Program-made: the position numbers and the translations under genes
Shown here: positions 11,618-22,366 of the stretch, one piece after another
Numbering within the stretch: position 1 is the first letter of the stretch
Layout of the letters: each line of letters begins with the position of its first letter
Notes under the pieces: generated by a model
Told to the model about the DNA's origin: nothing
Databases searched by the model: none
The model's input: the letters and a program-made list of their open reading frames with translations, nothing else
Source of the DNA: Trichosphaerium sp. ATCC 40318
Lineage: Eukaryota; Discosea; Flabellinia; Trichosidae
Direction: 5' to 3'
DNA length: 64,000 bases
Assembly (NCBI GenBank): GCA_038496445.1
Contig: JALMLS010000378.1
Coordinates: forward strand, 1-64,000

Positions 11618-11944
11618 TGTTGTATAGTAGTTGTTGCGTAAGTCGTCCGGATTGAGGATATTTGACTGACAACGACCCACTTGGCGATAATTCACTTCAA
11701 AAAAAAACACAAAATTTGGATTGTCATTATTTCACTTTGGTGAATGACGCACATCCTTTCTACACGAATTCTCACAGGTCGTCAAAGCGTACTGCAAATT
11801 GTGTTTGTACAAACAGAAGAGGCAAGGTTGTATAGAATGTAAAGTAGCAGTACAATAAAACTGTTGGCAACGCTTCAGCAAAATCTCAAGGTGCTGTTTA
11901 GATTTACAACAATTTTATTCCCTCTCTGGGCAGGTCTGCGTTAA
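11618..11944. other. Intergenic, no gene seen
   Basis: Lies between the ubiquitin-like gene start and the metaxin stop, both on the minus strand. It holds scattered A/T runs only. No RNA gene or repeat was recognised. Confidence 0.5.
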
Positions 11945-13112
11945 TCAGTACCTGAGAAAGTAATTGGTTTGTAGATTGGCCTTGAGCATGTAGCCTACAA
12001 AGGTGACCAAGGACACCAACACAAACAAACCGGCCTGTGAATCGTGAATGTGTTCTGGCGGTTGCTTTTCGGCCAGTTTTGCGAGTTGGATCTTGAGAGG
12101 CGCTAAATTAATATCTGTCATTGGCGTGTCAAAGTGGGTCTTCATAATGTTGTTGCAGTAAGAAACGAGATTGTCGTGTGCGCTAATCAACAACTTCAAA
12201 GTATTCTTTGGTACAGGCGCGGAGAATGCTATCGCCAAGTATCCAAACGCCAATGCATCAAGTGAGGTTGGTCTAGTGATAAGAGTGTCACAATATAACC
12301 TACAGCAGTATACAGGAAAAAAAAAAAACTTACGTGTCACCAAAGAAGTATTTTTTAGAGCCTAACCGCTTTGACAGCGCCTTCAACGTTGCTTCGGCCA
12401 TTGTGTGAGCTTGCTCTGGTGTCTATGAATGGCATGAGTAACGTGTCATTTTTATAGTTATTTTGGCCTTGCTTGTTGTCAAAACAGGCAACTGGTTTAC
12501 AATTTGACACTTCGTGATGGTGTATGTACCTTAATGCCAGCCAGGTCTACCAGTTTTGCGTAAGTCCATCGTCTCCACCTGGGTTGAATCCAATTGAGTG
12601 GAAAGGGAATTGCTCTAGCGTATGCGAGGCCTATTGTAGAGGTGTAGTTTCGTTCTTCACAATACCAATTTTGTAGAAGACACAACCGAAGTTGCCAACC
12701 GATCAACGCTTTTATACTCGTCATATCTGCTCGTTGCGCGTCGTTGAGGTGCTTGTCAATGTCATAACCCTTTAATGTAATTGCATCAGCGTACAAATCG
12801 CTTACCCAACGTTTTTGTGCTACGTACAATGCCCTGGAGGTATGTAATAATATCTGAGTAACCACTACGTATTTCTTCAGCGCCAACGACTGACATTGGT
12901 AACGTCCCTTTGACAGATGTAAGTTGCCATAACCAGAGCTGAATTTATTTGCCTGATGGTGATTTACGCGTGTCATTACAGTTTATGAACTTAGCTGGTA
13001 CTTTTGCAAAGCGGGAGTACGCTCTAACGACCAGCGACTCGGGATGGAAAGTGGGTAAACCACACCAGCCTTTTGGTGCTGGTCCGTATCCATATACATG
13101 TACGGTATGCAT
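11945..13112 (-). CDS. MTX: Metaxin (mitochondrial outer-membrane import/SAM component)
   Basis: Metaxins belong to the SAM complex that inserts beta-barrel proteins into the mitochondrial outer membrane. They have a thioredoxin/GST fold plus a C-terminal anchor. The N-terminal exon has the GST-N-like segment with KSPSG, joined by a GC-AG intron to TLPMSVVGAEEI. The middle has the hallmark RNYTSTIGLAYARAIPFPLNW and RRWTYAKL. The C-terminal part has KYFFGDTRPTSLDALAFGYLA and SAHDNLVSYCNNI, followed by a hydrophobic segment (SQAGLFVLVSLVTFVGYML) that is the likely outer-membrane anchor. About five exons, roughly 300 residues. The start at 13112 is 105 bp from the divergent PTPA start. Confidence 0.9.
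12908..12952 (-). other. GC-AG intron in metaxin
   Basis: A 45-nt intron with donor G|GCAAAT and acceptor AAAG. Removing it joins SPSG directly to TLPMS, matching the metaxin family without gaps. Reading through hits a TAA. Confidence 0.75.
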
Positions 13113-13217
13113 GGCGTGGATACCACTCTGTTTGGTTGGCGTTGAAGCGTGCTAAAAACAAGGCGTTAAGTTAACCTTAAAAAACCTTTCCTTTGTACAT
13201 TTACCAGTTCAACTACT

Positions 13218-14925
13218 ATGGAAGCAACACCACGCGTAGAAAAGACTATATCATCGCAGGTATGCCAACCACTACGTTTGTCAAACGCGTAGTATAACTA
13301 AGCGCGTGTAGGCGCATTTGAGAGCGTATTTAAAGTCAACAGAATGCAAAGAATTTCAAGCGTTTTTAATGTCGCTCAATTCAGGTACGCTTCCAATTAA
13401 CAATCAGTTTTGAACGTCACTTGCGTCATCTTACCATTGAAATAGCTGTTAAGGGTAAAAAGAACTCAACAGAGGTACACCATCTTTTCGGGCGTTCCTA
13501 GTTGTGACCCTGTGTCAAGGTTGTAATTTCAGAAACAAACGCCAAACTTATCGCTTTGCTGAACGTCTTGCTTGACTGGATTAAAAGTACGCCACCCATT
13601 GATCAACAGATGAGATACGGAAACAAGGTGAGTACTCGGTTACATAGCCAGGAAAAACGTGCGCGTGCACGTGCTGTATGTTCGCCTCACACAACACAAC
13701 GCCTGCTGTGTTTCCATCTTGTTGTCTGCGGGTGATTAACATGTTTAAGGCCTTCAGGAACTGGCACGAACTCTTAGAAACGGTACCAAACTAATGTCTG
13801 TGGTCCTATGGCCACAACAACAAGCCACGCGTACTAACTGAGCGTATAGAACGCATGTAGTCAGATGGCGTCCATCCTGCCTCCAGAGCACCAAAGCAAG
13901 GCAGCCGAACTCGCAGGTTCTATGAGTGTCTCGCCATCACGAGTATCTCACCTTTTTTGTTGATTGTAGAGTACTGGGTTGCTTCGTTTGGAAACAAGAC
14001 GCGCATAGATTATGGCACTGGTCACGAGACTACCTTTTTTTGTCTATTATTCTGCTTGTACAAGTACGTTAGCATCGAAACAAACCAATATATATGCACA
14101 TATTCTCTGAGTAGTCGATTGTAACAATGCTTTAGATTGTCTATACTTGAGCTCAAAGATTTTGGTTGCGCTATCTTGAAGGTGTTTACAAAGTACTTGG
14201 AAGTTTGCAGGTATGCCTTTTGTAAACAAAACCACCATTAACGTATGCTCAACTATGTATAGGATGTTACAGAGTACGTACATGTTGGAACCAGCTGGAT
14301 CACGTGGCGTGTGGTGCTTGGACGATTACCAATTTCTCGTATTTTATTTTGGCGCATCTCAGCTCTTAGGTACATTGCCTCCCACTCACTACCAGATTAA
14401 CACAATCCTTCGCTAATTACTTTAACAGGACACCCAAGTTTCTTGCCTTCAATCACGCGAGACTTGAAATTAATAGAAGAGCATCGCTCAGAATACATGT
14501 ACTTGGATGCCATACACTTTATCCACAAGGCATGTCACAACTTTATATAAAGCTAGGCGGGGATGACTAACTACTTTATTCCAGATGAAAACAGGACCCT
14601 TTGCTGAACACTCTCCGTACTTGGGTACGTCACTTGTATGATGTTGTCTCACTCTAGTTTAGAATCTATTGCTGATGTGCCAGTATGGACTAAGGTAAAT
14701 AAGGGAATGTTAAACATGTATCGCGATGACGTATTGCGTAAATTTCCAGTGATGCAACACTTTCTGTTTGGCACTATCCTCAAGTTCCCAGACACGTCTA
14801 CTCTCACACCAATGCCACGAACAGACGCCGGGTTTGGTGCTGGCAGTAGGAACATTAATGGTGTCAACCAAGGCAACGTGCGCCAACCAACGTGGGCCAC
14901 TAAACGACCAACACCCAATAAATAA
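13218..14925 (+). CDS. PTPA: PP2A phosphatase activator (PTPA)
   Basis: PTPA is a peptidyl-prolyl-isomerase-like chaperone that activates the PP2A catalytic subunit with ATP. The first exon encodes [14 protein letters not shown]. Recognisable blocks follow: [13 protein letters not shown], the [21 protein letters not shown] nucleotide-binding signature, [26 protein letters not shown], and the PWxK-type [12 protein letters not shown] near the end. The tail is rich in Gly, Asn and Pro and ends at TAA 14923-14925. About ten exons. The metaxin gene is divergent upstream and the SREBP-like gene converges 63 bp downstream. Confidence 0.95.
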
Positions 14926-14988
14926 AAAGACACGGTTTTTTTTTTATTCTACAATTTAAATTACAAAAGTGGTGTACACCCAGCTTCT

Positions 14989-17900
14989 TTACACGACAAC
15001 AACTGCACTTGTTTTAGGTTTGTTTTGCGGTTGGAACTCTACAAGACCGCAATCATACTGTAGAGTGAAGGCCTTAATTTGTTGTTCAATTGGCTTCAAC
15101 CCATATTTTGAGGCAAGCGTTGCGCCGTGTTGCCATGCTGCACGTGCCGCGTGCTTATCTTGCTTTAACGCTGAATACCAACCTCGCCACATGTCGTATT
15201 GGGGCACTAAGATGGCGTGTTTAGAAGATGTCGCTGCTAGCAGAGCCAGGCCTTCTTCCACGTGCTGAACAACACGCGAAATAACTTGTGCATCCAGTAT
15301 TGAATTGTCTTTCTTTGCGGATGCCCTAAAAGTTTATAAGAGACGGCGCAAACAGAAACAAAAATAAAAGGAGTGCCATACAAAACGTTGAGTTGGGTTT
15401 GCATAAACAGTGGCCAAAAAGCGTGCAAATGGCGACTACCATCAGCTGACCAGCCTTGAACAGCAGCACGTGATGCAAACGATGCAAAATCAAGCGCTTC
15501 AAGCCAATGCCCGTGTCTGTATTCGAGGAGAGATGCAATGGCATCATGTGCAGCCTTGTGCTCCCATCGGTGGTCGTCCGTCATGGCATTGCGGCAATCT
15601 TTCAACGCCTTAAGGCAGAGCGTGCTGTCACCACTAAGGTAGTAACAGTATGCTCGTATAAGCGCAATAGTTGGTGTTGCGTCACACTGTCCAAGGGTTG
15701 TAAGGACTTGGTGATAGTGTCCTTGCCCTACCAACGCGGCTGCTTTGATGGCATGTACTGACAAGTAACATTCCTTGTCTTTCTGTACGTCCATACAGGT
15801 GGTAATGCCGTGGTGTGCACACTGAATGGCATCATTCAAGGCTCCTGTCAAATAATTATGACGTGCTACCCACCACATGAAGAACATGTTGTATTCGGTT
15901 GTTGCACAATTGGATCTTGGCGATGCACAACTAGATGCACGCATGGCCCGTGGCACTAACCAAGTATTGGTAACTTGTTCGAAACCAAGGCGAGAGATGA
16001 CGTAGTGGGCCAAAAAGGCGGTACCAATTGCTTGCCTAGCTACAATGTCAATACAATCTGTCAATAAAAACAAAAACGAAATATAGTCGCACACCTGTTG
16101 TCACCTAAATCATTCGCCAGGTTGTAAAAGTGTAGGCATATGTACATGGAGTGGTACAAGGACACTGTGCGACTGCTTTTTTTCAAAATAGTAGCATACA
16201 CGTCCAGTGTGTATTGGATGTTGAGTACTGTCTTAACGTTGACAGTGCCGCCCAACCACAGTGTAAAGTTGTATAACCACGTGCCAATAAACGACATATT
16301 CATCGCAAACCGAAATACTTGCCACAGCAATAACACTGCACACTGTATGGGTTGCGAAGGTAAACTATGATTTGTGAGTGTACAGTATAGATTTCATTGC
16401 TTACTCATGGTGCAACAGAGCCAAGGCTTTGCGGCTATGCTGAAATGAGATGAGTGGACTGTAGGCTTCTCTTGCTAGTCTGTGTTGCTTTTTCGCCTTT
16501 TTATTAAAGTACTTGGAAGGCGAGCGCAGCTCCAAAGTTGCATATAACCTGTAACAAATTGTGTTAACGAGGAAATTGGGTTGTTGCCAATAAAATAACA
16601 TACGTCATGCACAATATAACGCACAAAGCCAAGTAGCAGTACGTGTAAGGATTGATAATGGTTGGTAATAAATCATCTAGTATTAATGACGTTACGCCAT
16701 ACCATGCACTTGCTGCAATAGTAGAAGCACCGTAGGTATGTCCCACGGCTAAAATCGGTGTTAGAAATAGTAACCTATAATCAGGTGCTCACGCACATTG
16801 TAACACGCGGCCATGACCCTGTTTAATGACTGTGCTTCCATACATTGTTGCGTGGCTATATATCCGGTAGAATAGACCAAAGAGGAGCGTGAACGACATG
16901 ATGTAACTACTATAGTCTGGGTTTCCACTAGTACCATTGTGTCCAAGTGGAGATGCATCATAATGGTCTTCATAGTAGGGTGTTGGCATATTGTACATGC
17001 CTCGCTGCTGCTGTGCATGCCCCATACCGGCTGGATGCACGTTGTGGTCTAGTGAGTGTTGATCAATGCCATCATGCACTGGCAAGGTTACTGAATGAGG
17101 CGTAGATACACTAGGCACACAGCTGTTTTGGTGTTGATTGTTGTTGTGGTCATCTAAAGGGATAATGAGTTGTTACAGCACGACTTTTTTCATTATTTTG
17201 CCTTGTTGTTGTTGAGAATGTGAAACTCTTGATCTTGCGGCGCTGCTCATGCGCGGTGGTGGCCTCGCTACTGGCTGAATAAACGGGTCTGGAGGCCCGT
17301 TAGATAATGGCCATGCTGCGCGGTGCATTGAGGGTTGTTTGTAGTCTTAAAGGTAGGGTTGGTACATTGATCACTTGGTAAAAAGGCCTGTACCTCGCAT
17401 GTGAGTCTTTGGACCGTCCAGTTCGTCCAGTCTCGCAATATCAGATGCAAGTGATACGGTTGACACGCTAGAAATGGGAGACATGGGGCAGTGCATTGGT
17501 GAGGGAGGACAATTCGAGTGTGGCGTTGCTGCTGTTAGAATATTATTTCGGGGACCTTCGGGCTGTGGTCTTGGTACCTCGTGGTTCGTCAAGCTCCTCT
17601 TTTACGCAAGTTATGTGCGTAGAGAACATATCAGTAGGTTTTAAATGGTCGCTATCTTTTTCTGCTTGGCTGCCTTTCGCAACGCTCGTATGCTCGGGAT
17701 CTAAGTGTTGACGCTTTGGTTCCCTTTCTGAGGTTGTTTGAGTGCCAGCTCTTTCGTATCAAAGTTAAATAACGCTACAAGTTGAGTCGTGTACCTATGC
17801 CATTCGCCAGTACGTTTTCGTGAGCGTTTTGTTGCAGGTTTACCAGTTTTCAGATATTCGACGTGCTCCACCTGTTTTGGTTGTCGTGCATTAGCATTGC

Positions 17901-18222
17901 GTAAATATGTACAAACAGATTTTTTGCTTATTTTGCGTACAATGTCTTGAAGCCCTGGTATTTCTTTTACACGCTCTAATAACCACTCGTCGTCTGATTC
18001 TTTGACAACACTGCCAATCTTTAAAAAGCTTGTGGCTTCCTTCACTAAAGCATTGCGTGAAAACAGGTTTGGAGAACCGTATTTCTTTTTTAAAACATCT
18101 CTCAGCTCATCAAAGGCCGAGTTGAGTGTTTCTCTCCGTTTTCGCTCGTATAACTTTCGTTTTTCTTTTGGGTTGCGGTAATCTGTATCGCTGGCGTCTT
18201 TTTTGCGATTTCTTTGTCTCAT
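14989..18222 (-). CDS. SREBP-like membrane-anchored bHLH transcription factor
   Basis: SREBPs are ER-anchored bHLH factors released by site-1 and site-2 proteases when sterols fall. The first exon encodes a basic region and helix-loop-helix (YERKRRETLNSAFDELRDVL, then LFSRNALVKEATSFL). A Ser/Pro- and Gln/His-rich linker follows, then hydrophobic segments (SSYIMSFTLLFGLFY; CYLALCVILCM) around a short loop with GRVLQS. After the second segment, LRSPSKYFNKKAKKQHRLAREAY and a long helical C-terminus (to TSAVVVV) resemble the SCAP-binding regulatory domain. Splicing needs one GC-AG intron (17154-17201) and one unusual GAG acceptor near 17595, so the bHLH-to-membrane link is the weakest point. The basic region has Arg where SREBPs have their diagnostic Tyr. 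Only about 30 residues precede the bHLH, so no classical activation domain is seen. Confidence 0.72.
17154..17201 (-). other. GC-AG intron in the SREBP-like gene
   Basis: A 48-nt intron with donor CAAG|GCAAAA and acceptor TTTAG. It is the only junction found that keeps the reading frame between the QQQQ and DDHNNNQHQN stretches. Confidence 0.65.
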
Positions 18223-18372
18223 TGCGCCTTTCCTTTAGCGTAAAGGGCTGACAAAAAAAGGTAAAAACGTCAACTAATTTTAGTGCTGACCTTAACTGGA
18301 AGGAATGTCACGCTTATCATGCTGCTTTGTTAAAAATGTACAGAGTGTACAAAAGACACTTAGGTTTACATT

Positions 18373-20301
18373 TTATTTGGTCTTTGCACAATAAATAGTT
18401 GGAGCGTAAGGGTTATTTTGTTCAACTGTACCAGGAACAGTGGAAACGGTGTAGTACTTTGAGCAAACATGAGGGTAGCCCCAATCGCATACAGGATTAT
18501 CACTGTTAACTTCCGGGCTCCAAGCAATGCCAGGTGTTGGCGTTATGGTCTGCTCAATAGTAAACTGCCCTGTAGATTCGATTTTACCGATAAATACCTA
18601 AAATCAATTATATGTAAATAATAAGTCAAAATACAAGAGGTGCTTGAACATAACAACAAAAGAGTCATACACCATTTTGAATAGCACGTACAGGTTTGCT
18701 CAAATGGTGGTTGGAGTTCATTGACACAGGTTGTCCTGAAGGAGCTTGCACAGTCTGCCCTTTCATTGCTTGGCGCACTGATTTAATATCTGTTGTTCCA
18801 GATTGGGTAACTGCTTGAGCCCACATTCTGAAGCCGATGTAATGGGCCTGTGTCACTACTTGTTAGCGCGTTCTAAGACTGAATCGTATGTTAAGTACCT
18901 CCATCGGATCGTTGGTAGTCGTATCGGCAAGAGGAGTGCCAATGAAGGTCGAGTAGCTAGTCAAAAATATGAGTTGCTTTGAATCAAATTTTAGCCCAAA
19001 AAAAAAAAATGTCTTACGCTTGTCTCCATGCGTCGTTTACAGGACTGTCCTACAGGCCAACAGTTACAAATTAAATAGGACAGTAAGATGCGTACAATAG
19101 ATTGAAAGTAGTTCCAGGATGCGAAATGACCAGCAAGATTATCTCTGTCTGTTTGCGTCAGAGCTGCAAGCTCAGCTTCTCCAACGGAAAAAGCCATTAC
19201 AGGAAAATCTCCAGGGTTAATGTTCTAGAACGAAGATAGTGAGAAAGGGTACCGCAGATCGTATCATTCAGTACTCGTCGTGCAATTTCAGCGTAGAAAA
19301 AGTTGTTTGCATCGCCGTTAATCGTTGATACAACGCAAGTTTTTCCACCGTTGGCAAATGTGCTAATGTCTTCCATAATGCCAAACCAATCCGCATGTCC
19401 AAATGGCGTATAAATAGTCCTAATTTTGTCGGCTGTAATGCCCTGGGTTTGTAAATAGCTCTCAAGGATCTCATTTGTTGTTCTAAGGAAGGTGTTACTA
19501 GCGCGTAGTGGTAATGGTTGCAAACTACGAACGACATGTCACGTCACGTCACGTACCTAGGGTATACGTAATCTGTGCCAATCAATACGTACTGCAAACA
19601 GCTCTGGTTATCTCTGAGGAAGTCGACTCCAGGTATGGCCTTTTTTTTCAGTTTTTAGTTTTCTGTTTAACCCGCGTATACAAAACGTCGTACCTGCTGG
19701 TTGGGTGCAGCGCCAGTGTAAAACACATTTTTTTCACACTCTTCGGCTTCATACTGCACAGGATAAAACAGCATATGGTCTAATTCCTAATTGTGTAACC
19801 GTGAGTTTTGTGGATATCCACACGCACACGTCTACAACCGCACCTGAAAAACAGATAACACCGATTTTCGGGAAACACTCGTCCAGCATCCAAATACAAC
19901 GGATACCTTGTAATCAGTGATAAGTTCTCGAGCCCTGGTAGCAAATAGCGGCCAGTTAGACTCTCCATCAACAATTACTAGTTGTATTTGCTTCCCTTTT
20001 GCAGTGATATCAGTACTAGCAACTATTCCGCATGGTTTAATTATATCGCACCTAGAAGGCCTCCCTGATTGTTTAATTCATCCGCCATAAACCGTATGGT
20101 GTTCATTAGAGGCGTTTCCGATATGCACAGAGTGCCAGTGAGAGAGTGTAGCACACCAACTCGAATATACCTTTCTGGATCATATTCGAGGGCGGTTACG
20201 TTAGTGACGAACGGCAAGCCATCGCAAGCACCGCTTGCAACGCAATTTGGTACAAACGTGCTCAGAAAGCATAATACCAATACTATTAGGTTGTAGTGCA
20301 T
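18373..20301 (-). CDS. Secreted urea/amide-type substrate-binding protein (UrtA/FmdD-like)
   Basis: It resembles the periplasmic ligand-binding subunit of bacterial urea/short-amide ABC transporters (Peripla_BP_5 family). The N-terminus is a hydrophobic signal peptide ([19 protein letters not shown]). Family blocks follow in order: [18 protein letters not shown], the [19 protein letters not shown] region, [19 protein letters not shown], then [24 protein letters not shown] and HYIGFRMW, and near the end [15 protein letters not shown] with HHLSKPV. Eight or more introns show it is a resident nuclear gene rather than contamination. No transmembrane anchor is seen after the binding domain, so it is probably secreted or lumenal. 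The C-terminus has a Cys-containing tail ([10 protein letters not shown]). Bacterial ancestry is likely. Confidence 0.88.
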
Positions 20302-20503
20302 CTCTAATGGTTATCCAGTAGTTTTTTACAAAAATACAGAGAAAAATACTTAATTAAGTGCGCGTGTTTGGAAGCACAACAAACAGCTTTTTTAGTTAAT
20401 TAACTATCCCAGTGTCTACCACTTTCCAAGTTAACACTGATGAGAAACTATTTATAATGTAAAAATAAACTACCTAGGTTTGGAGCGTTTTCTCCAAGTG
20501 CGA

Positions 20504-22206
20504 TCAATGAGAAGTGGAAATAATCAACGTCTTAACGAGGGATTGTAACGACCTATTCAGAACCAAGTCAGCACAGCGGGAACAACAAAAAGTACCTTTG
20601 TTTTGCTCTTTTAAATCCAGAAAATTGGTTCCACGTCCAGGATTCTGTTCTGTAGTACGTTGAGAGTACCCTAACAAATTACTAAATGAAGAAAGCACGA
20701 AAAAAGGGATTGGATGGCGCGTACCGAGGATAGTAAGCCAACATCCCTCCTCCACCTATCGCTTTCAAGTCGTGCCTGGACACTTCCAACCTGTGAAAGT
20801 GAGTACATCTTCCTACAGAGAGCTGATAGAGTACCATTGTTGCGGCTTTGATATATTAAGCTTTTCCTCAGCGAATTGCAAAAACTCAACAATATTTGTT
20901 GTCGATTGCCAGTATCCGTTCGGTTTATGTACTATTCCGCGATGTTTGGGTTTACGTCTAGACAATGTGCGTTCTATTTTATTGGTGTGCCAATGCCGCA
21001 TGTCCTTCCACACCACACTTGGAAATAAGGTCGATAGCGCATCGTGGACCGATCCATTATACCTAGAGCAGCCTGTTACACGCTCGGTTGATCATAAGTG
21101 AGGCAACGTACATAGTGAGTAGGTTGTTAGCACCACACCACTGCAATTCCTGCAACGTTACTTTGTGCCAATCCTGCAACAGTTTAACGTTCAATCTGGA
21201 TGCCATAAAATTGAGCTTATCGCTTTGTGCTTGAACGGTGTTTAAACTGTTCCGTGGTGGATTCCTTGAAGGGTAGTGAATGTCATGCAACACGTTTTGG
21301 CGTACACAAATCGCCATGGTTCCCACTTGGTTGCCGGATAAATCGAAGACAGCGCATTCAATAAGGATCCATTGTAGTCCTTGACCAAAAGGCCTCCTGC
21401 ACCGAGGGCGTGAAGGTGTGTGGATGTTTTACTGTACCAATCCTCCAGCAGTTTAACGTTTAGTTCTTGTGCAATGCTATCAAACATCTGCAACCTCTTG
21501 TTGCCAGCGTCGTCAGTCCAATAGCCCATTGGAGCGCACCTATCATCACTTTGTAAAACGGGTGCACTGTTCAAGTAAAAACGCACACGAATCTAGTTAA
21601 ATCCCAAGCATAGCTAGGGTACATAGACACAAGTACTTTACTAAGAGGTTGTCGCAACCTTTATTCATTAATGTAACAAATATTTGAGTATGCACATACT
21701 TAACATGACTGTTCAATCTCTTCGTTGTCACTCTATACCAATCATCCATGACGCACACGCCTAACGACTTTGCTGCCTGAAGCAGTCGCTTCTCAAAAAT
21801 GTCATCTTTGGTATGTGGAGATCGACACCTGCTCAAGTGGTCAAACACGAAAAAATGCTCAACATTCACTTACTGAAATTCGTGGATTTTCCACTTGTGC
21901 TCTGGGTACAAGGCAAACAAGCTCTTTCGAAGAGAATTTTTGAATCTAACGGTATTTAACTACAACGACTCTTTTAGTGACTAACCTGTTCGCTAGTATC
22001 CCAGAGCCACCTCTACGCTGTACTGCCCTCACTGGTACGTCGTACCACTGTGTGTAAACGAATAACCTCAAAGATTTCGCAATGTCATCTAAAATAACTC
22101 TCGCATGGCTATTGTCGCCTACATGGTGTACTTTTTGGTTTGAGTTGTGAGATTTGCTTTTAAACGCATTTGAAGAGTAACGCGGTGCCTGTTTTATCAT
22201 ACGCAC
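20504..22206 (-). CDS. Protein of about five tandem W/YP modules, unknown function
   Basis: Spliced exons give about five repeats of one module: L-x-V-x-x-x-x-D/Q-W-Y/H-x-V, then a Gly-rich turn with GG or GAGGLL, Y-N-x-S-L-x-x-A-L, a YP or FP pair, and a closing W-x-x-x-F. Clear copies are YTQWYDVPV...LYPEHKW (22.0-22.1 kb), MDDWYRVTT...MYPSYAW, LEDWYSKTS...YPATKWEPWRF, LQDWHKVTL...LFPSVVW and PQQWYSISS...ESWTWNQF. Spacers carry MGYWTDDAGNKR or PNGYWQSTTN. I have seen such modules in protist and plant hypothetical proteins but know no function. The introns GTGTGC, GTACGC and GTATGT are needed to keep frame. The start at 22206 precedes a basic leader. Confidence 0.75.
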
Positions 22207-22366
22207 GCATGCGAATAACGAGTGTAATGTGTGTCACTTTAGTCACGCTACACGTTAAGTTGTTTTAACAGATTTTTTTTCTTGATTTATTTTTATGAAA
22301 TCGTAAGTAAACACAAAAATCGGTTTCAATATTACAAATAATTTAAGTGCGGCGCTATTGTGCCAC

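Noticed and set aside
19530-19560. GTCAC direct repeats as a possible regulatory array
   Set aside because: Only three short copies inside an intron of the binding-protein gene; likely chance or a microsatellite.
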